A stretch of 64,000 bases of DNA. Origin: Hesseltinella vesiculosa (taxonomy: Eukaryota > Mucoromycota > Mucoromycetes > Mucorales > Cunninghamellaceae). Shown here one piece after another: positions 9,599-19,734 of the stretch (position 1 is its first letter; the number at the start of each line of letters is the position of its first letter). The stretch covers positions 237,781 to 301,780 of the forward strand of contig MCGT01000034.1 in NCBI GenBank assembly GCA_002104935.1, given 5' to 3'. The notes beneath the pieces are model-generated. The model did not search any database and was not told where the DNA came from. It saw only the letters and a list, made by a program, of their open reading frames with translations. The position numbers and the translations under genes were made by a program.

Positions 9599-12417
9599 CT
9601 AGGTGTCTAGTATCAAATTAAAAAAAAGGGCATCTATACAACACGATATGTATATTTTTTTAAGAACATATAGATCATAACTGGGGGTGGAGAGAAGGAT
9701 CGGAACGAATGGTATCGGAGCGAGAAATGTCCTTCTGACTGCCTTGGGCGGTGGGGGTGATGACGGTGGGGGAATAGGCGGCAAGGTCGGGTGGGTGGGA
9801 AGGCGACTTTTCAGGCTTAGTGTCAAGGGGAGATTGCTTCCAGAAAAAATAATGGCGCAATCCTTGATACGAATTGTGTTTTTCTTTTTCGTCCTCCTCG
9901 TCGGGCGATTGCATGGGCTCACAAGGGCGCTTGAGAGGCGAGTGCTTGTTAATCCAGGATTTGAGACTGGTGTCGGTGGGCGTCTGGTGCTTGCTGAGGC
10001 TGGCGAGATTGGAGAGGTTGGTGTGGGAGAAGTTGCGGGGCTTGATGGGCTCGACAAAGCGGATGCCTTGGGTTTCGAGGGTGGCGGAGCTGCCTCGACG
10101 GCGGTTCCGGGCTGCTTTTTTGGGGTCGAGGTCGTCGTCGGTGTCTTCGGCCGAGGAGCTATAGGGCCGGTGGCGTTGACATCGATGGTCAAGGAGGAGG
10201 AGCAGATGGAGGTGGCGGTGGTGTTGTCGAGGTGGGTCAGGCCCCGCTTCATTTTTCCTTTTTTGCTGGAGGGGTGGTCGATGGGACGAGCGAGGGGGGT
10301 GGCGGAAGGCAGTTGCTGGATGCTGTCATTATCAGGGAGGATGTCTTCCTCGGCAACGTCATCTTCGGGGTCGATCTGGATGACGCTGGTGTCGAGGGTA
10401 GGTGGGTAGACGGTGTCCTGAGATTTTTTCTCCTGCCAGTGGCGCTGGATGGTGTTAAACAGGGTATTGCGCTGAAGCTCGGTCATGGAGGGCGGGAGCT
10501 TGTTGTGGTTATGGTAGTGATGTAGGAGATCATCTTCGCTGCGACGGTGCTGGAACTTGGGCAGGTGGAGGACCGAGCTGGTAGCACTGCTGATGCTGCT
10601 GATGGAGAGGGTGCGAGAGCGGATACGTTTTCCCAGCTTGAACAGGGGGATGGTTGTGCCATGGACAAGCACAGAGGACAAAACGATGAAGAGCACGACG
10701 GGGTTGATGACTTTGATGGACACGGGGATTTCTTGTCCGTGATACACCTTTTCCAGCTCTTCCTTGGCGATCTTGGAAAGAAAGACGGCGCCGACACCCA
10801 TGGGGCCGAACCAGCCGCTGAAAGCAGCTTCGCGGTAAGATTTCATGCATGGCATGACGGGTTTGAGCAGCAAGACGATGGGAAGACGCCGGAACAGAAG
10901 GATCATGGTGGCCAGGACCACCAGCCGCCAAGGTTCTAGGCCGAGACTGGCATTGGTAAAGTCGCTCCACGGCTAGGAGAAAGGCAAACATCAGCCTATG
11001 AAGTTTAAGTAAGCGTCTTACAATGATGGCACCAATATAGACAAAGATGGCCAGATTCAGCATCATGTCGATGACTTCTTGGAAATGGGCTTCCTCGGTT
11101 TCTTTGCGGAACCATGCATCCCAAGAAAACGCATTGCCCGCAACAAAACAGGCCAGCACGTCGTCACTGCCTGAGAACCCGGTCATGCTCATCAAAAAAA
11201 GCTAAAAAAAGGCATGAGCAAGGGAGAAGCGGGAGAAGGATTTCACTAACGGCCAGGGCGATTGCAAATGAGAGAAAGGAAGGCTTGTCGACCAGATGGC
11301 TAAAAAAAGAGTTGCATGAATCTGACCATGCCATATTTGGGTTGTCGTCTTTTTTTTTTTTTTAGAGCTTACTGTCTTTCGGACCATTGTAGAAGTTTGC
11401 GTGCAAGATAGCCCACCACCACGCCGATGACAACCGAGAGTGCGATCTGAAAGAGACAGGTGACGTAGATCCATTTGCCCACCGCAATGCCTACGGTATC
11501 CTCACCAATGAGGAAGATAGCCAAGAACAAAAATGGGAACCCCATGCCATCGTTTGCACCGCTGGAGGAAAAAAAGAAGGATGAGGAGGGGGTCACTTTT
11601 TTTTTTCTTTTACCTTTCAGCAGACAAGGCATTCCTAATATGGGCTGGCACATGTTTTTCAGCAAATCGCCCCTTGACCACTGAATTGGCCAGCACCTAA
11701 AAATAAAATGGAAGATGAGCTTACGGTACCCCAGATTTCAAAGGCTTACAGGATCCGTGGGACAGATACAAGCGGCAATGACAAGTGCTTCCAGCTAATT
11801 AAAAAATGAGTGGGTGCAAACGATTCCGTTTGCCACTTACATAGCTGACAGGCGGAATCAGAGCCCAAATGAACATGCCACTGATCAGCCACATGAACAT
11901 CATAATAGGCAAAAGGAACATCAACATCGACAGCCATTCCTTTTTGAAATAGTGCCTAGGAAAAATGTGAGTGGGGTGCCGTCAAAAATGCAAAAGTTTA
12001 CTTTGGTAATTCAATGCCAACTGCCATCACCTATTTGCAAAAACGAAGAGAAAAATTAATGGTTGCTCACCGCGCTACAATTTTGGTTTACCTGGATCGC
12101 AATGATACACCGAGTCAGTTGTTTTGTAATTTCATCATTATCATGCCAAGTGTATGGATTGATAGCATTGGTCACCAGTGGACCTGACACAATACCCACA
12201 ATCAAGGCCACAACTACCAAGAAAAAAAAATGGGTTTTTTTCCGACCTAAACAACCCTTTTCTTTTTTTGTATCTTTTTCTACTTACATGCTTCGGAAAG
12301 AAATAGCCTTTCTTTAAGAAACATGGAGACATAACCAAAAAATACAATAAAACCACTAAGTACAGCTATGGCAATGGTAAAGGCAGAAAACTCGCCAGGA
12401 ATAAGTTCAACTGTCAT
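9599..12417 (-). CDS. NHA1: Plasma-membrane Na+(K+)/H+ antiporter, fungal Nha1 type
   Basis: Starts MTVELIPGEFSAFTIAIAV at 12417. Exons are separated by short introns near 12225-12300, 12005-12095, 11955-12000, 11700-11750, 11560-11612, 11300-11365, 11198-11245 and 10972-11022. The product has about 12 TM helices, with the CPA1 hallmarks CICPTDPVLANSVVKGRFA, HVPAHIRNALSAESGANDG (the paired polar ND of the transport site) and GWFGPMGVGAVFLS. The family exports Na+/K+ for H+ across the plasma membrane and sets salt and pH tolerance. After the last helix (about residue 480) comes a long hydrophilic tail rich in Ser, Pro and Thr, as in fungal Nha1; the final hydrophobic stretch (YVLKKIYISCCIDALFF) is unusual and may be an unspliced end. 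Family assignment is strong. Confidence 0.93.
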
Positions 12418-13117
12418 GGCGCTTAGATTAAAAATAAAAAAAGGGAATGGGGGGCTAGTTTGCAGTTACTGCGTCAATCAAATTTACTGCTGCGCCCAAA
12501 ACAAAGAAAAAGTGAGGGATAAAAAAAAAGAGAGAGAGGAAGACAAAGAAATAAATAAAAAAAAAAGGTTGAATAAAAAAAAAATCAAAAGGAACCAACC
12601 CGAATAAGAATAAAACCAAACAACTGTTGAAATCTCGGTATTGCACCCAGAAAAAATGGCTCATCGATGTCATTGAAAAGAAAAGAAAGATCGACCATTT
12701 TTTTACCCGGTTTTCTGAACCGACAGAAAATCCAAAATCACACGCAAAAGAACAAACAAATGGCTTTAATGAAAAAAAAAAAAATAAAAAAAAGGGTCAT
12801 CCTCCCTAAAGCCTCCTCGAAAATAGCCGTGACGTTGTAAAAACGAGGTGGTCCCCTATTTTTATTCATTGGCAAAGACTGCATTGATGAATGCCTTTTT
12901 CTTTATTTTATAAAACCTTTTTCTTTTCGACCTTGCCTTTCTTTTTCAACTCTTTTATTTTTTTAATCTCCCAGTCGATAGCCTCGGTCGGACAATGAAA
13001 TCCATCCAATGCCCACTGTTTCATCGTCGGTTTGATGATCAATATTCACTAGATTTACAAGGCTTCGTAAGTTAAGAGAGAGGGTCGTCTGGGGTTGTCT
13101 GAAGCTTTTCTTTCAAG
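12418..13117. other. Divergent intergenic region
   Basis: Shared upstream region of the antiporter (minus) and the small membrane-protein gene (plus). It is strongly A-rich at 12500-12620 and 12760-12800 on the plus strand. No clear TATA, CCAAT pair or ORF with support. Confidence 0.4.
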
Positions 13118-13872
13118 ATGTCGCCTCAGGAATTCGCGTCTGTGATCAATACGTTTAACGAAGCAGTGTATCATACCCCACCCCCACCCAATTTATCCTC
13201 CAGCCTTGCCACGATTCTTTTTGCCTGTTTCAGCACCTTGGTTATCCTGGTCGTCATTGCCTCTATTCATTATACACATCATCTATCATTGATCCTGATC
13301 ATCCCTACCACTTTTTTACTTTTGACCACCATCATCCTTGCCTGGCGACGCCGTTTAAAAAAAAGAGCAAGTGCAAAAACTCTATGGAAGCGGATGCACT
13401 GATGTTTTCTTTTTTAAAAAGTTTGAGCGTGTCATGCTTCATCTATGCTCTTGCATGAATGCCACAGAAAACGTTCGGGGCATCAACTTGCGCTTCACCA
13501 AATTCACACCTGGCAACCATTCATCATTCGTCGGCCATCAAAAAACTCCCAACTATGTAACGTCTGCCCCTCCCCTTCTCCTCACTTCCTCCCTTATTTT
13601 CACCCCTCGTTTTTTTTTATTGTGAAAAAGAAAAGGGGACAAAGAAAAGAAGAGTGGGCTCGTTTTTTATCCTCTTTTTTTAATTAGCTCCCATGGAACT
13701 CACATGTTTTTTTTAGGCCATTACCATTGAATTTGACGAGCGGTATAATTTGTTACATCATTTCACGAGCGGGCCCGGTTTACCATTACCGCCTTACAAA
13801 CTGGGAACTTTGCCACCGTCCTATACTGCTTCACTTTTAAAACCACCAGAAAACACGTATCAGGAAAAATAG
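13118..13872 (+). CDS. Small protein with two transmembrane helices, function unknown
   Basis: Three exons: 13118-13366, 13422 to about 13551, and 13717-13872 (stop TAG). The first intron only works with a GC donor (AGA|GCAAGT), and its 55 bp then join exons in phase 0, reading WRRRLKKR|FERVMLHLC. About 177 residues: an N-terminal helix with PPPP, two close TM segments (LATILFACFSTLVILVVIA and LILIIPTTFLLLTTIILAW), a basic stop-transfer RRRLKKR, then a cytosolic domain with NATENVRGINLRFTKF and ITIEFDERYNLLHHF. The hairpin topology with a following soluble domain suggests an ER or nuclear-envelope membrane protein, but I do not recognise the family. Confidence 0.7.
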
Positions 13873-14422
13873 GTTTCAGCCCCTCCTTTTTTCATTTCAC
13901 TTTTCCTTCTTTGTAAACTCTCGAGGTTCCCTCCTCTTTTATTTTTTACATCTCTTCCCCTTTTTTCAAAATAAAAAAAAAACCAACTCAGCCTAATCTT
14001 TGAGTGGTCAGGTTGTCATGGTGACAAACGAGACACCAAATAGGGATGAGGCAAAGTCAACGCAGGCAGTGGACATTGAAACAAGGAGGCATGTGATTGG
14101 TTCATCGCACTTGGACTTTATTGCGCACCTTTGCTTTTTTTTTTTTTCTCACCTCTTCTTTTTCACTCCCTTTTTTTTTTTTCTCGTTATTATTTTCTTT
14201 CGAATCGTCATCCTATCATCACTTTGTTGTTTGCTTCCCTATTTGTTTTAAACAACTCCATCTCTTTGATTCCCAGTTACGTTTCTTTTTTTTTCTTGTC
14301 CTTTCCTCCCTGATTCGTCCCTCCCTCTTTTATTCCTTTTTTTTTTTTTTTTTACCCTTTTCTATCTCTCTTTTTTTTTAACCCTTGCTACGCATTCGTA
14401 TTTATCATCAACTAATTAGAGG
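13873..14422. other. Pyrimidine-rich spacer upstream of the SamB/Mub1 gene
   Basis: From about 14120 to 14385 the plus strand is almost entirely T and C with T runs up to 15, a typical fungal pyrimidine-rich 5' region close to a start codon (14423). No gene seen. Confidence 0.5.
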
Positions 14423-15829
14423 ATGAGAGAACCCAATTTATGTTTTCCATCCAATAACAAGGCTGCTGTATGTATTACCTCTGCTCTTTATGATCGGCGT
14501 GCATTAGACTGCACGGCCAGCCTGCCGCTGATCAATTCACTCACCCATCTGGCCTATCTGACGTCGACTTCACCTCGCATTCGAGAAATCCTGGTGATGG
14601 ATGGTGGCCTTGAACGACTGGTGCGTCTCATGTCACCGCAGCATCATGAAACTGGCCGGCGCCAACTTTGGAAATGGTCCTTGGCCTTTCAATGTGTCGT
14701 CAACATTGGCGTCCGCGGCACTGAACATATCCGCACCAAGGTCGTTGAAGCTGGCATGATCCCCATTGTCTTGCGGGTCCTGGACAATTTCCTGAAAGCC
14801 CTGGAAATTGTACGCAAAGAAGCTGACAAAGGAGGCGATGCTACACGTGCTCTGCCTGGCTATTCGGCGGACTGGTATTCTGATTCCAGGACCACCCGTC
14901 CCGTCATGTTATATCCTTTAGGTACAGAAAAAAAAATACACAAACAATCACTGATCGCCTCTCCTTTCATTTTCTGCATTTTTTTTTTATTTGCAGCTGT
15001 AGGCTATCACTCATATGTCAACATGGTCAACACCAGCAATGACTTGTCCGACAGCTCATCGATACCCCCCTCCGATCAAACCACGTCCCCTACTCGTCAT
15101 CAACGGGTGATCCGACGATCGACTTTCCCCTACATGAAGCCGACGGCTGCTCAACGACGAAAACAACGCCAAAGCCGAGATCCTTCCTCCAAATCCGTGC
15201 CTACCTGGCAAGATGCGCAATTACCCACCATCGACAATGTATACTATCGTGAAGAAGACATCCTGCTATCCCTGCAATTGCTGGCCTATCTGTCAAAGTA
15301 TCCACACATCCGAGACCTGTTCCACACCGCTTACAGCAAAAACGTCTTTTCCGTTGTCGAGCAGTTCTGCCACCGCCGTCATCCCAACCCGATCCAGTAC
15401 TGGGCTGGCGTCATCATGCGCAACGCCTGCCGCAAGGATGAAACCAAGGGTGGCACCCGCCGCTGTGCCAATATGCACTGTGGGAAATGGGAATCCCAAC
15501 CTCGTGAATTTGCCAAATGCCGCCGTTGCCGCAAAGCAAAGTACTGCTGCAAGGCTTGTCAGTCCCGTGCCTGGGCCGATGGCCACCGCTGGTGGTGTGT
15601 CGAACGCCATGCCTCTGTTTCCCAGCCCGAACCTTCCTCCTCCTCCGCCCCAGCCCAAACCCAACCTGTGACCTCCCCCCAACCTCCTTCCACTTCTCCT
15701 TTGCAACAAGAATCCTCCACCGCTCGCGTCGATCTTGCCTTGACCAATCCTTCTCAACATGCCCCCAGCTCCTCCGAAGCCGATAATGCCCAGCTCTTGA
15801 TGGACATGGAGGTCTCCATGGAACTCTAG
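14423..15829 (+). CDS. samB: MYND zinc-finger protein SamB/Mub1
   Basis: Starts MREPNLCFPSNNKAAVCITS, the conserved N-terminus of the SamB/Mub1 family, followed by armadillo-like helices (LPLINSLTHLAYLTSTSPRI, IREILVMDGGLERLVRLM). A 75-bp in-frame intron at 14922-14996 (GTACAG...TTGCAG) is open by chance. Without it the protein is about 443 residues. The MYND finger is at about 345-390: CANMHCGKW...CRRCRKAKYCCKACQSRAW...HRWWC, with all the Cys/His ligands. The C-terminus is Ser/Pro-rich. In yeast Mub1 partners the ubiquitin ligase Ubr2 to degrade Rpn4; in Aspergillus SamB affects hyphal morphogenesis. Role here is by homology. Confidence 0.93.
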   Translation: MREPNLCFPSNNKAAVCITSALYDRRALDCTASLPLINSLTHLAYLTSTSPRIREILVMDGGLERLVRLMSPQHHETGRRQLWKWSLAFQCVVNIGVRGTEHIRTKVVEAGMIPIVLRVLDNFLKALEIVRKEADKGGDATRALPGYSADWYSDSRTTRPVMLYPLGTEKKIHKQSLIASPFIFCIFFLFAAVGYHSYVNMVNTSNDLSDSSSIPPSDQTTSPTRHQRVIRRSTFPYMKPTAAQRRKQRQSRDPSSKSVPTWQDAQLPTIDNVYYREEDILLSLQLLAYLSKYPHIRDLFHTAYSKNVFSVVEQFCHRRHPNPIQYWAGVIMRNACRKDETKGGTRRCANMHCGKWESQPREFAKCRRCRKAKYCCKACQSRAWADGHRWWCVERHASVSQPEPSSSSAPAQTQPVTSPQPPSTSPLQQESSTARVDLALTNPSQHAPSSSEADNAQLLMDMEVSMEL

Positions 15830-16325
15830 CTTCTCTTTCTCTTCTCTTCATGGCCTCCTTCCTTTTCTTCTCTTTTTCACCGGACACCTGTACACCATCT
15901 TTTATTATTTTTTTCTCATTTCACACGTGATTTCCTTGCGTTTTTGTATACCATTTTCCTTCGCTCCCTCTCCTTCCTATGAATCTCCTCCTTCCATCCC
16001 TTCCCTTTGTTGTGCCATCTAACTCTCACTTTTTTATTTACTGTGTGTCAATTTTGGCCTTTCTTGAAAAAAAAAAAAAAACTTGGCCTTTGCATTTGAA
16101 CCAGACTCTCGTATTTTTATTCCCTTATTTTAAAAAAAAAATAAAAACCCCCATGCATGAAATCAAAGGTCTTTGTGTCTCGCACTAGGCAACTGAATCG
16201 ACGATAGACTGGCTTGCTCCGTCAACCAATCAACGGTTTTTTAGTGGCCGCCAAAACGGGCCACCGCCCATTTTCTTTCCCAACTTTTTTTCTTGTTGTT
16301 CGATCGCTTTGGATACCCTACAAAT
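15830..16325. other. Intergenic spacer
   Basis: 3' flank of samB and 5' flank of the p24 gene. T-rich with A runs at 16064 and 16130. Open frames here lack composition or splice support. Confidence 0.4.
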
Positions 16326-17242
16326 ATGAAGTGGGTGGCATTGTTAGCTCTAAGCATTCTCGTGTCCATGACCGAAGCCTTGTATTTCTACTTGGAAGGC
16401 TCTGAAAAGAAATGTTTCTTGGAAGAGCTGCCCAAGGAAACCATGGTGATTGGTAACGTTGTATTTTTATTTTTATTTTTTTTCATCACGTCTTTTTTCA
16501 TCTTTGTGATGACATTGGCCAATTTTCATCCAACATCTAACCTTGGACATTTTTGATAGGCTCGTTCCATGCTGAACAATTCAATGAACAAATCAACCGA
16601 TGGGTCAGTGAACCTACCCTGAAAATTCAAGTCACCGTCGAAGAACTGCCTCAAGGCAACATTGTGGTCGACCGTCAGTTGGGCGCCTTGGGCAAATTCA
16701 CCTTTACATCGGCCGAATCCGGTGATCACCATATCTGTCTGTCCACCATCAGCAGCTCGTGGTTTGACTCGACCAAAACCGTAAGATGCTCCATAGATGA
16801 CAGCCGACCCTGATCCCCTTTCTTTAATAGAAAGTGACCTTTGATATGGATTTTGATGACCCAGCCGGTGATAACCATGATCATAGAGAAACTCTCGGTG
16901 GTAAGGCTCTCCATCACTGCCCCTTTTTATCTTACTCACTTTCCTTTTTCGAATGTTGTGGTCGACAGAACTGGCGGCCAAGATCCATGAACTGAACGAA
17001 CGCGTGCAAGATATCCGACGTGAACAACTGTCTCAACGTGTAAGTGGCCGAGAAAGCCGATGATGAACCAACGCCTTTTTCTTTGTCCCCAGGAACGTGA
17101 AGCTGAATTCCGTGATCAATCGGAAATGACCAATTCCCGCGTGGTGTGGTGGACTGTCTTGCAGCTGATTGTGTTGGGTGTGGTGTGCGTGTGGCAAATG
17201 CGCCATTTCAAGAATTTCTTTGTAGCCAAGAAGCTGGTGTAA
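16326..17242 (+). CDS. p24/EMP24-GP25L family cargo receptor (Erp1/TMED9 type)
   Basis: Five exons, with introns near 16454-16559, 16780-16831, 16903-16968 and 17041-17093. Signal peptide [18 protein letters not shown], then the GOLD domain beginning [19 protein letters not shown], which is characteristic of the alpha p24 subgroup. A luminal coiled coil follows ([19 protein letters not shown]), then a TM helix ([18 protein letters not shown]) and a short tail [11 protein letters not shown] ending in KKLV, a KKXX COPI-retrieval signal preceded by the FF pair used for COPII export. About 215 residues, normal for the family. It cycles between ER and Golgi as a hetero-oligomer. The ATG at 16326 is chosen because it gives a clean signal peptide. 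Confidence 0.93.
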
Positions 17243-17324
17243 TTTTTTTTTTTTTCACAGGTGCGTTTATTAAAATAAAAAAGTATATTCTGATGATGCC
17301 ACTGGACTGATAGAAGCCCGAGGA

Positions 17325-17869
17325 CTATGGTTGAGGAATCCGCCTCACGACAGCTTCAATTTGTTGACCATAAGCATTATAGACCTCGACCGTGGGGTCG
17401 GCTGGGTCACCGGAATGACGACAGAAACCACCGCTGGGCACGTCAATTTCAGCCACCGAGGTTTTCACAGTACTATCCCATTGTGGCTCGAACACAGAGC
17501 GCTAATAACGATAATGATCATAAAAAAGCATGAGTCCATTGGTCCTGAGGCAAAAGGGGCGACACTTACTTGAAAGGTCGTCATGACGTTATTACCGCCA
17601 TTGCTTTGATTGCAGTCCAGATTTTGGTAGTTGCAGCATTCCTTTTGCCCAGGACGAAGTCTCTGTCGGAAGGACCTACAAAGAGAGAGTGAGCCAGGCT
17701 GTCGTTTCATCGACAGGACTTACACAAACCCAGACCCAGCATTGGTTAGTTGAACGATGAGGAGATTATCCGTCTCAAGCGCGTTTTCAAAGCAAAAGGC
17801 ATCCACAGAAAATTGTCCAACAAGAAACACAGCCATGGCGAAAAAGAGACCAACAAGCATCATTGTCAT
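17325..17869 (-). CDS. Small secreted cysteine-containing protein, function unknown
   Basis: Three exons on the minus strand, start ATG 17869 and stop TAG at 17325. Introns lie near 17724-17675 and 17571-17504. N-terminus MTMMLVGLFFAMAVFLVGQ is a good signal peptide, with likely cleavage after FSVDA. The mature part is about 115 residues with five Cys, including a vicinal pair (QKECCNYQNLDCNQ) and FCRHSGDP, and ends VVRRIPQP. There is no TM segment or GPI-type tail. Such a small secreted protein could be extracellular or vacuolar, but I recognise no family. It lies tail to tail, 83 bp away, with the p24 gene. Splicing is phase-consistent, so the gene is probably real. Confidence 0.65.
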
Positions 17870-18226
17870 AGGCAAAGAGTAAGGGATTATTATTCGTTTT
17901 TTTTTTTTTTTGAAGCAAGCAAGAAATCAACCACCAACGGCTCTTTTATGCACTTCAACCAAGTATGCGGACATTCAATTCCGGCCCTTGAAGTTTGACT
18001 TTTCTTGTTCGCCATTTTTGTCCATTCTCTTTCACTTTTCTGCATCCATTGCTCTTCTTTGTTTATTTTTAGTTTTCTCCATACTCTAGGACTTGCATCT
18101 CTTTGATATATTTCTTTTGAATCTTCACCTAGTTTAGTCTCATTGCTCGATCGCGCCTTCTCTTTCTTTTTTCTTTTTTTTTTTTTTACTTGCATGAAAG
18201 GTGAATTAAAGATCGATCCAACCAAC
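17870..18226. other. Divergent intergenic region
   Basis: Upstream of the small secreted protein (minus) and the F-box gene (plus). T-rich, with a run near 18170-18187 just before the F-box start. A longer open frame from 18143 adds a poly-Phe stretch encoded by this T run and is unlikely to be translated. Confidence 0.4.
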
Positions 18227-19333
18227 ATGCCACGCCGCATCACTCGGTCCATGACCGGAACTCTCCCTTCTCGAAAACCAGCCGCTGTGTCCGAGTTCAC
18301 CTCGGACACCGTCGTAGCCAAACACAAGGTGACCAAGGAAGCGGCGACCAAGGAGCCCAAAGTGACCAATCAGCGAGCGGTCAAGAAGCGGGCTGCCAAG
18401 GGCAAACAACGAGCTACCGAACCTGTGCAAGAACCTGCCGACGCTGAGACGTCGGCCATCGTCTCAGGGTATATCATACCCCACCTCTCTCCCGCCACGT
18501 ACCCCGATGTTTGGTGCCAAATCTTTGCCTTCGTCGACATCCGCGACCTCTTGCAGCTGTCGATGACGTGCCGCCATTTCTACCAGATCATCTCTCACCT
18601 CTGGCTCTGGACCAACATCCTCTCCACCCTTGGCAAGCAGATCAAAAAAGGCAAGTCACCCATGTACCAGGTCATGGCCATCCAACATAAACGTGGGCTG
18701 TGTGAGCGCTGCCACACCACTGGCGCGCCTTCTGGGTCGGGAGGCGTGGTGAAGATGAAATTCAAGCCTGAGCTGGACATGCGTGCGCAAGACCTATGTC
18801 TCCAGTGCCGCCGAGGTTTGCTGAGCAAGGAAGTGGAACCGGACTGGCACCCGTTTGGATTTTCTCGTATGATCACGCATTCTCGCACCTCCGGTCAACT
18901 CCACTTTGACCCCGACAACTATGGCTTGAACTTCGTCACTGCCCGCAATCCGATCCACCGCCGCTTTGCTGCCATGCGACTGTTTGACACCGCGGATGTT
19001 CAGGAAACCGCTCTTCAGGTCCATGGTGGGTTTTGTGGACTCCAAGCTGCCATCCAAAAAAGCAAGCGTACCAGGGAAACCCGTGCAGCCAATAAGCGGC
19101 TCAAACGCCAGCGCCAACACGAAGAGCAACGTGCCGCTGCCCAGTCCTCTGCCCTGGCCCAGGCCCATCCTGCTTCGAGCCCTCCCCCTCAAGTCATCCC
19201 AACTGCCCTTGCCTTGCCAATGCCTCCTGCCATCCAACCGGCCCACGCCATGTCGTCTGCTCACACCCTACCACCCTACCAGACCATTCCAGTCTCTCCA
19301 TCCCACTTGCCTGTGACCTTCCCAATGATTTAG
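18227..19333 (+). CDS. F-box protein, substrate unknown
   Basis: Single exon, about 368 residues from MPRRITRSMTG. The in-frame ATG at 18143 was rejected because it adds only translated poly-T. The N-terminus (1-80) is basic and Lys/Ala-rich (VKKRAAKGKQRATEP), nuclear-localisation-like. The F-box spans about 95-140: LSPATYPDVWCQIFAFVDIR, then DLLQLSMTCRHFYQIISHLW. A Cys-rich part follows with LCERCHTTG and LCLQCRRGLL, possibly a Zn-binding CxxC pair. The C-terminus is Gln/Ala/Pro-rich. F-box proteins bring substrates to SCF ubiquitin ligases through Skp1; nothing visible names the substrate, and there are no WD or LRR repeats. A polyadenylation-like AATAAA lies near 19461. Confidence 0.8.
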   Translation: MPRRITRSMTGTLPSRKPAAVSEFTSDTVVAKHKVTKEAATKEPKVTNQRAVKKRAAKGKQRATEPVQEPADAETSAIVSGYIIPHLSPATYPDVWCQIFAFVDIRDLLQLSMTCRHFYQIISHLWLWTNILSTLGKQIKKGKSPMYQVMAIQHKRGLCERCHTTGAPSGSGGVVKMKFKPELDMRAQDLCLQCRRGLLSKEVEPDWHPFGFSRMITHSRTSGQLHFDPDNYGLNFVTARNPIHRRFAAMRLFDTADVQETALQVHGGFCGLQAAIQKSKRTRETRAANKRLKRQRQHEEQRAAAQSSALAQAHPASSPPPQVIPTALALPMPPAIQPAHAMSSAHTLPPYQTIPVSPSHLPVTFPMI

Positions 19334-19734
19334 TCAACAGCCACACATCCTACCGCCTGTACATCACCCAGCCTGACTGCGCCCCTCTCCCATACCACCT
19401 GGACGGATGCCATCCCGCCTTTTTCTTGCTTTACTCTGAATACCACCCTTTGTTCCTATGAAATAAAAATGCTTGATCTCCACAAATTTGTTATCGTCTT
19501 GCGTTTGTGGTTTTTTTTACTGACGGGATCACATGTTCCTTAAAGTTGCCTCCAAAAAAAAAAAAAATCAAGGGTACCTCCCCCCGTGATCCACTCTCTG
19601 CTTTTCCACCCATCTGTTTAATGAATTGGGTTATGATAATTATTATTTATTTAGTAGCCACTTTTTACAAGAGATTCGATGGAGGAGGAAGAGAAAAAAA
19701 AAACGAGCAGTAAAAGAATGAAACATAGGGCGGC
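19334..19734. other. Convergent 3' flanks
   Basis: Between two convergent genes. Contains AATAAA near 19461 for the plus-strand gene and A runs at 19554-19566 and 19694. No gene seen. Confidence 0.5.

Noticed and set aside
18143..18226. Upstream ATG extension of the F-box protein
   Set aside because: Adds a poly-Phe stretch encoded by a T run in the pyrimidine-rich leader; the ATG at 18227 gives a normal basic N-terminus.
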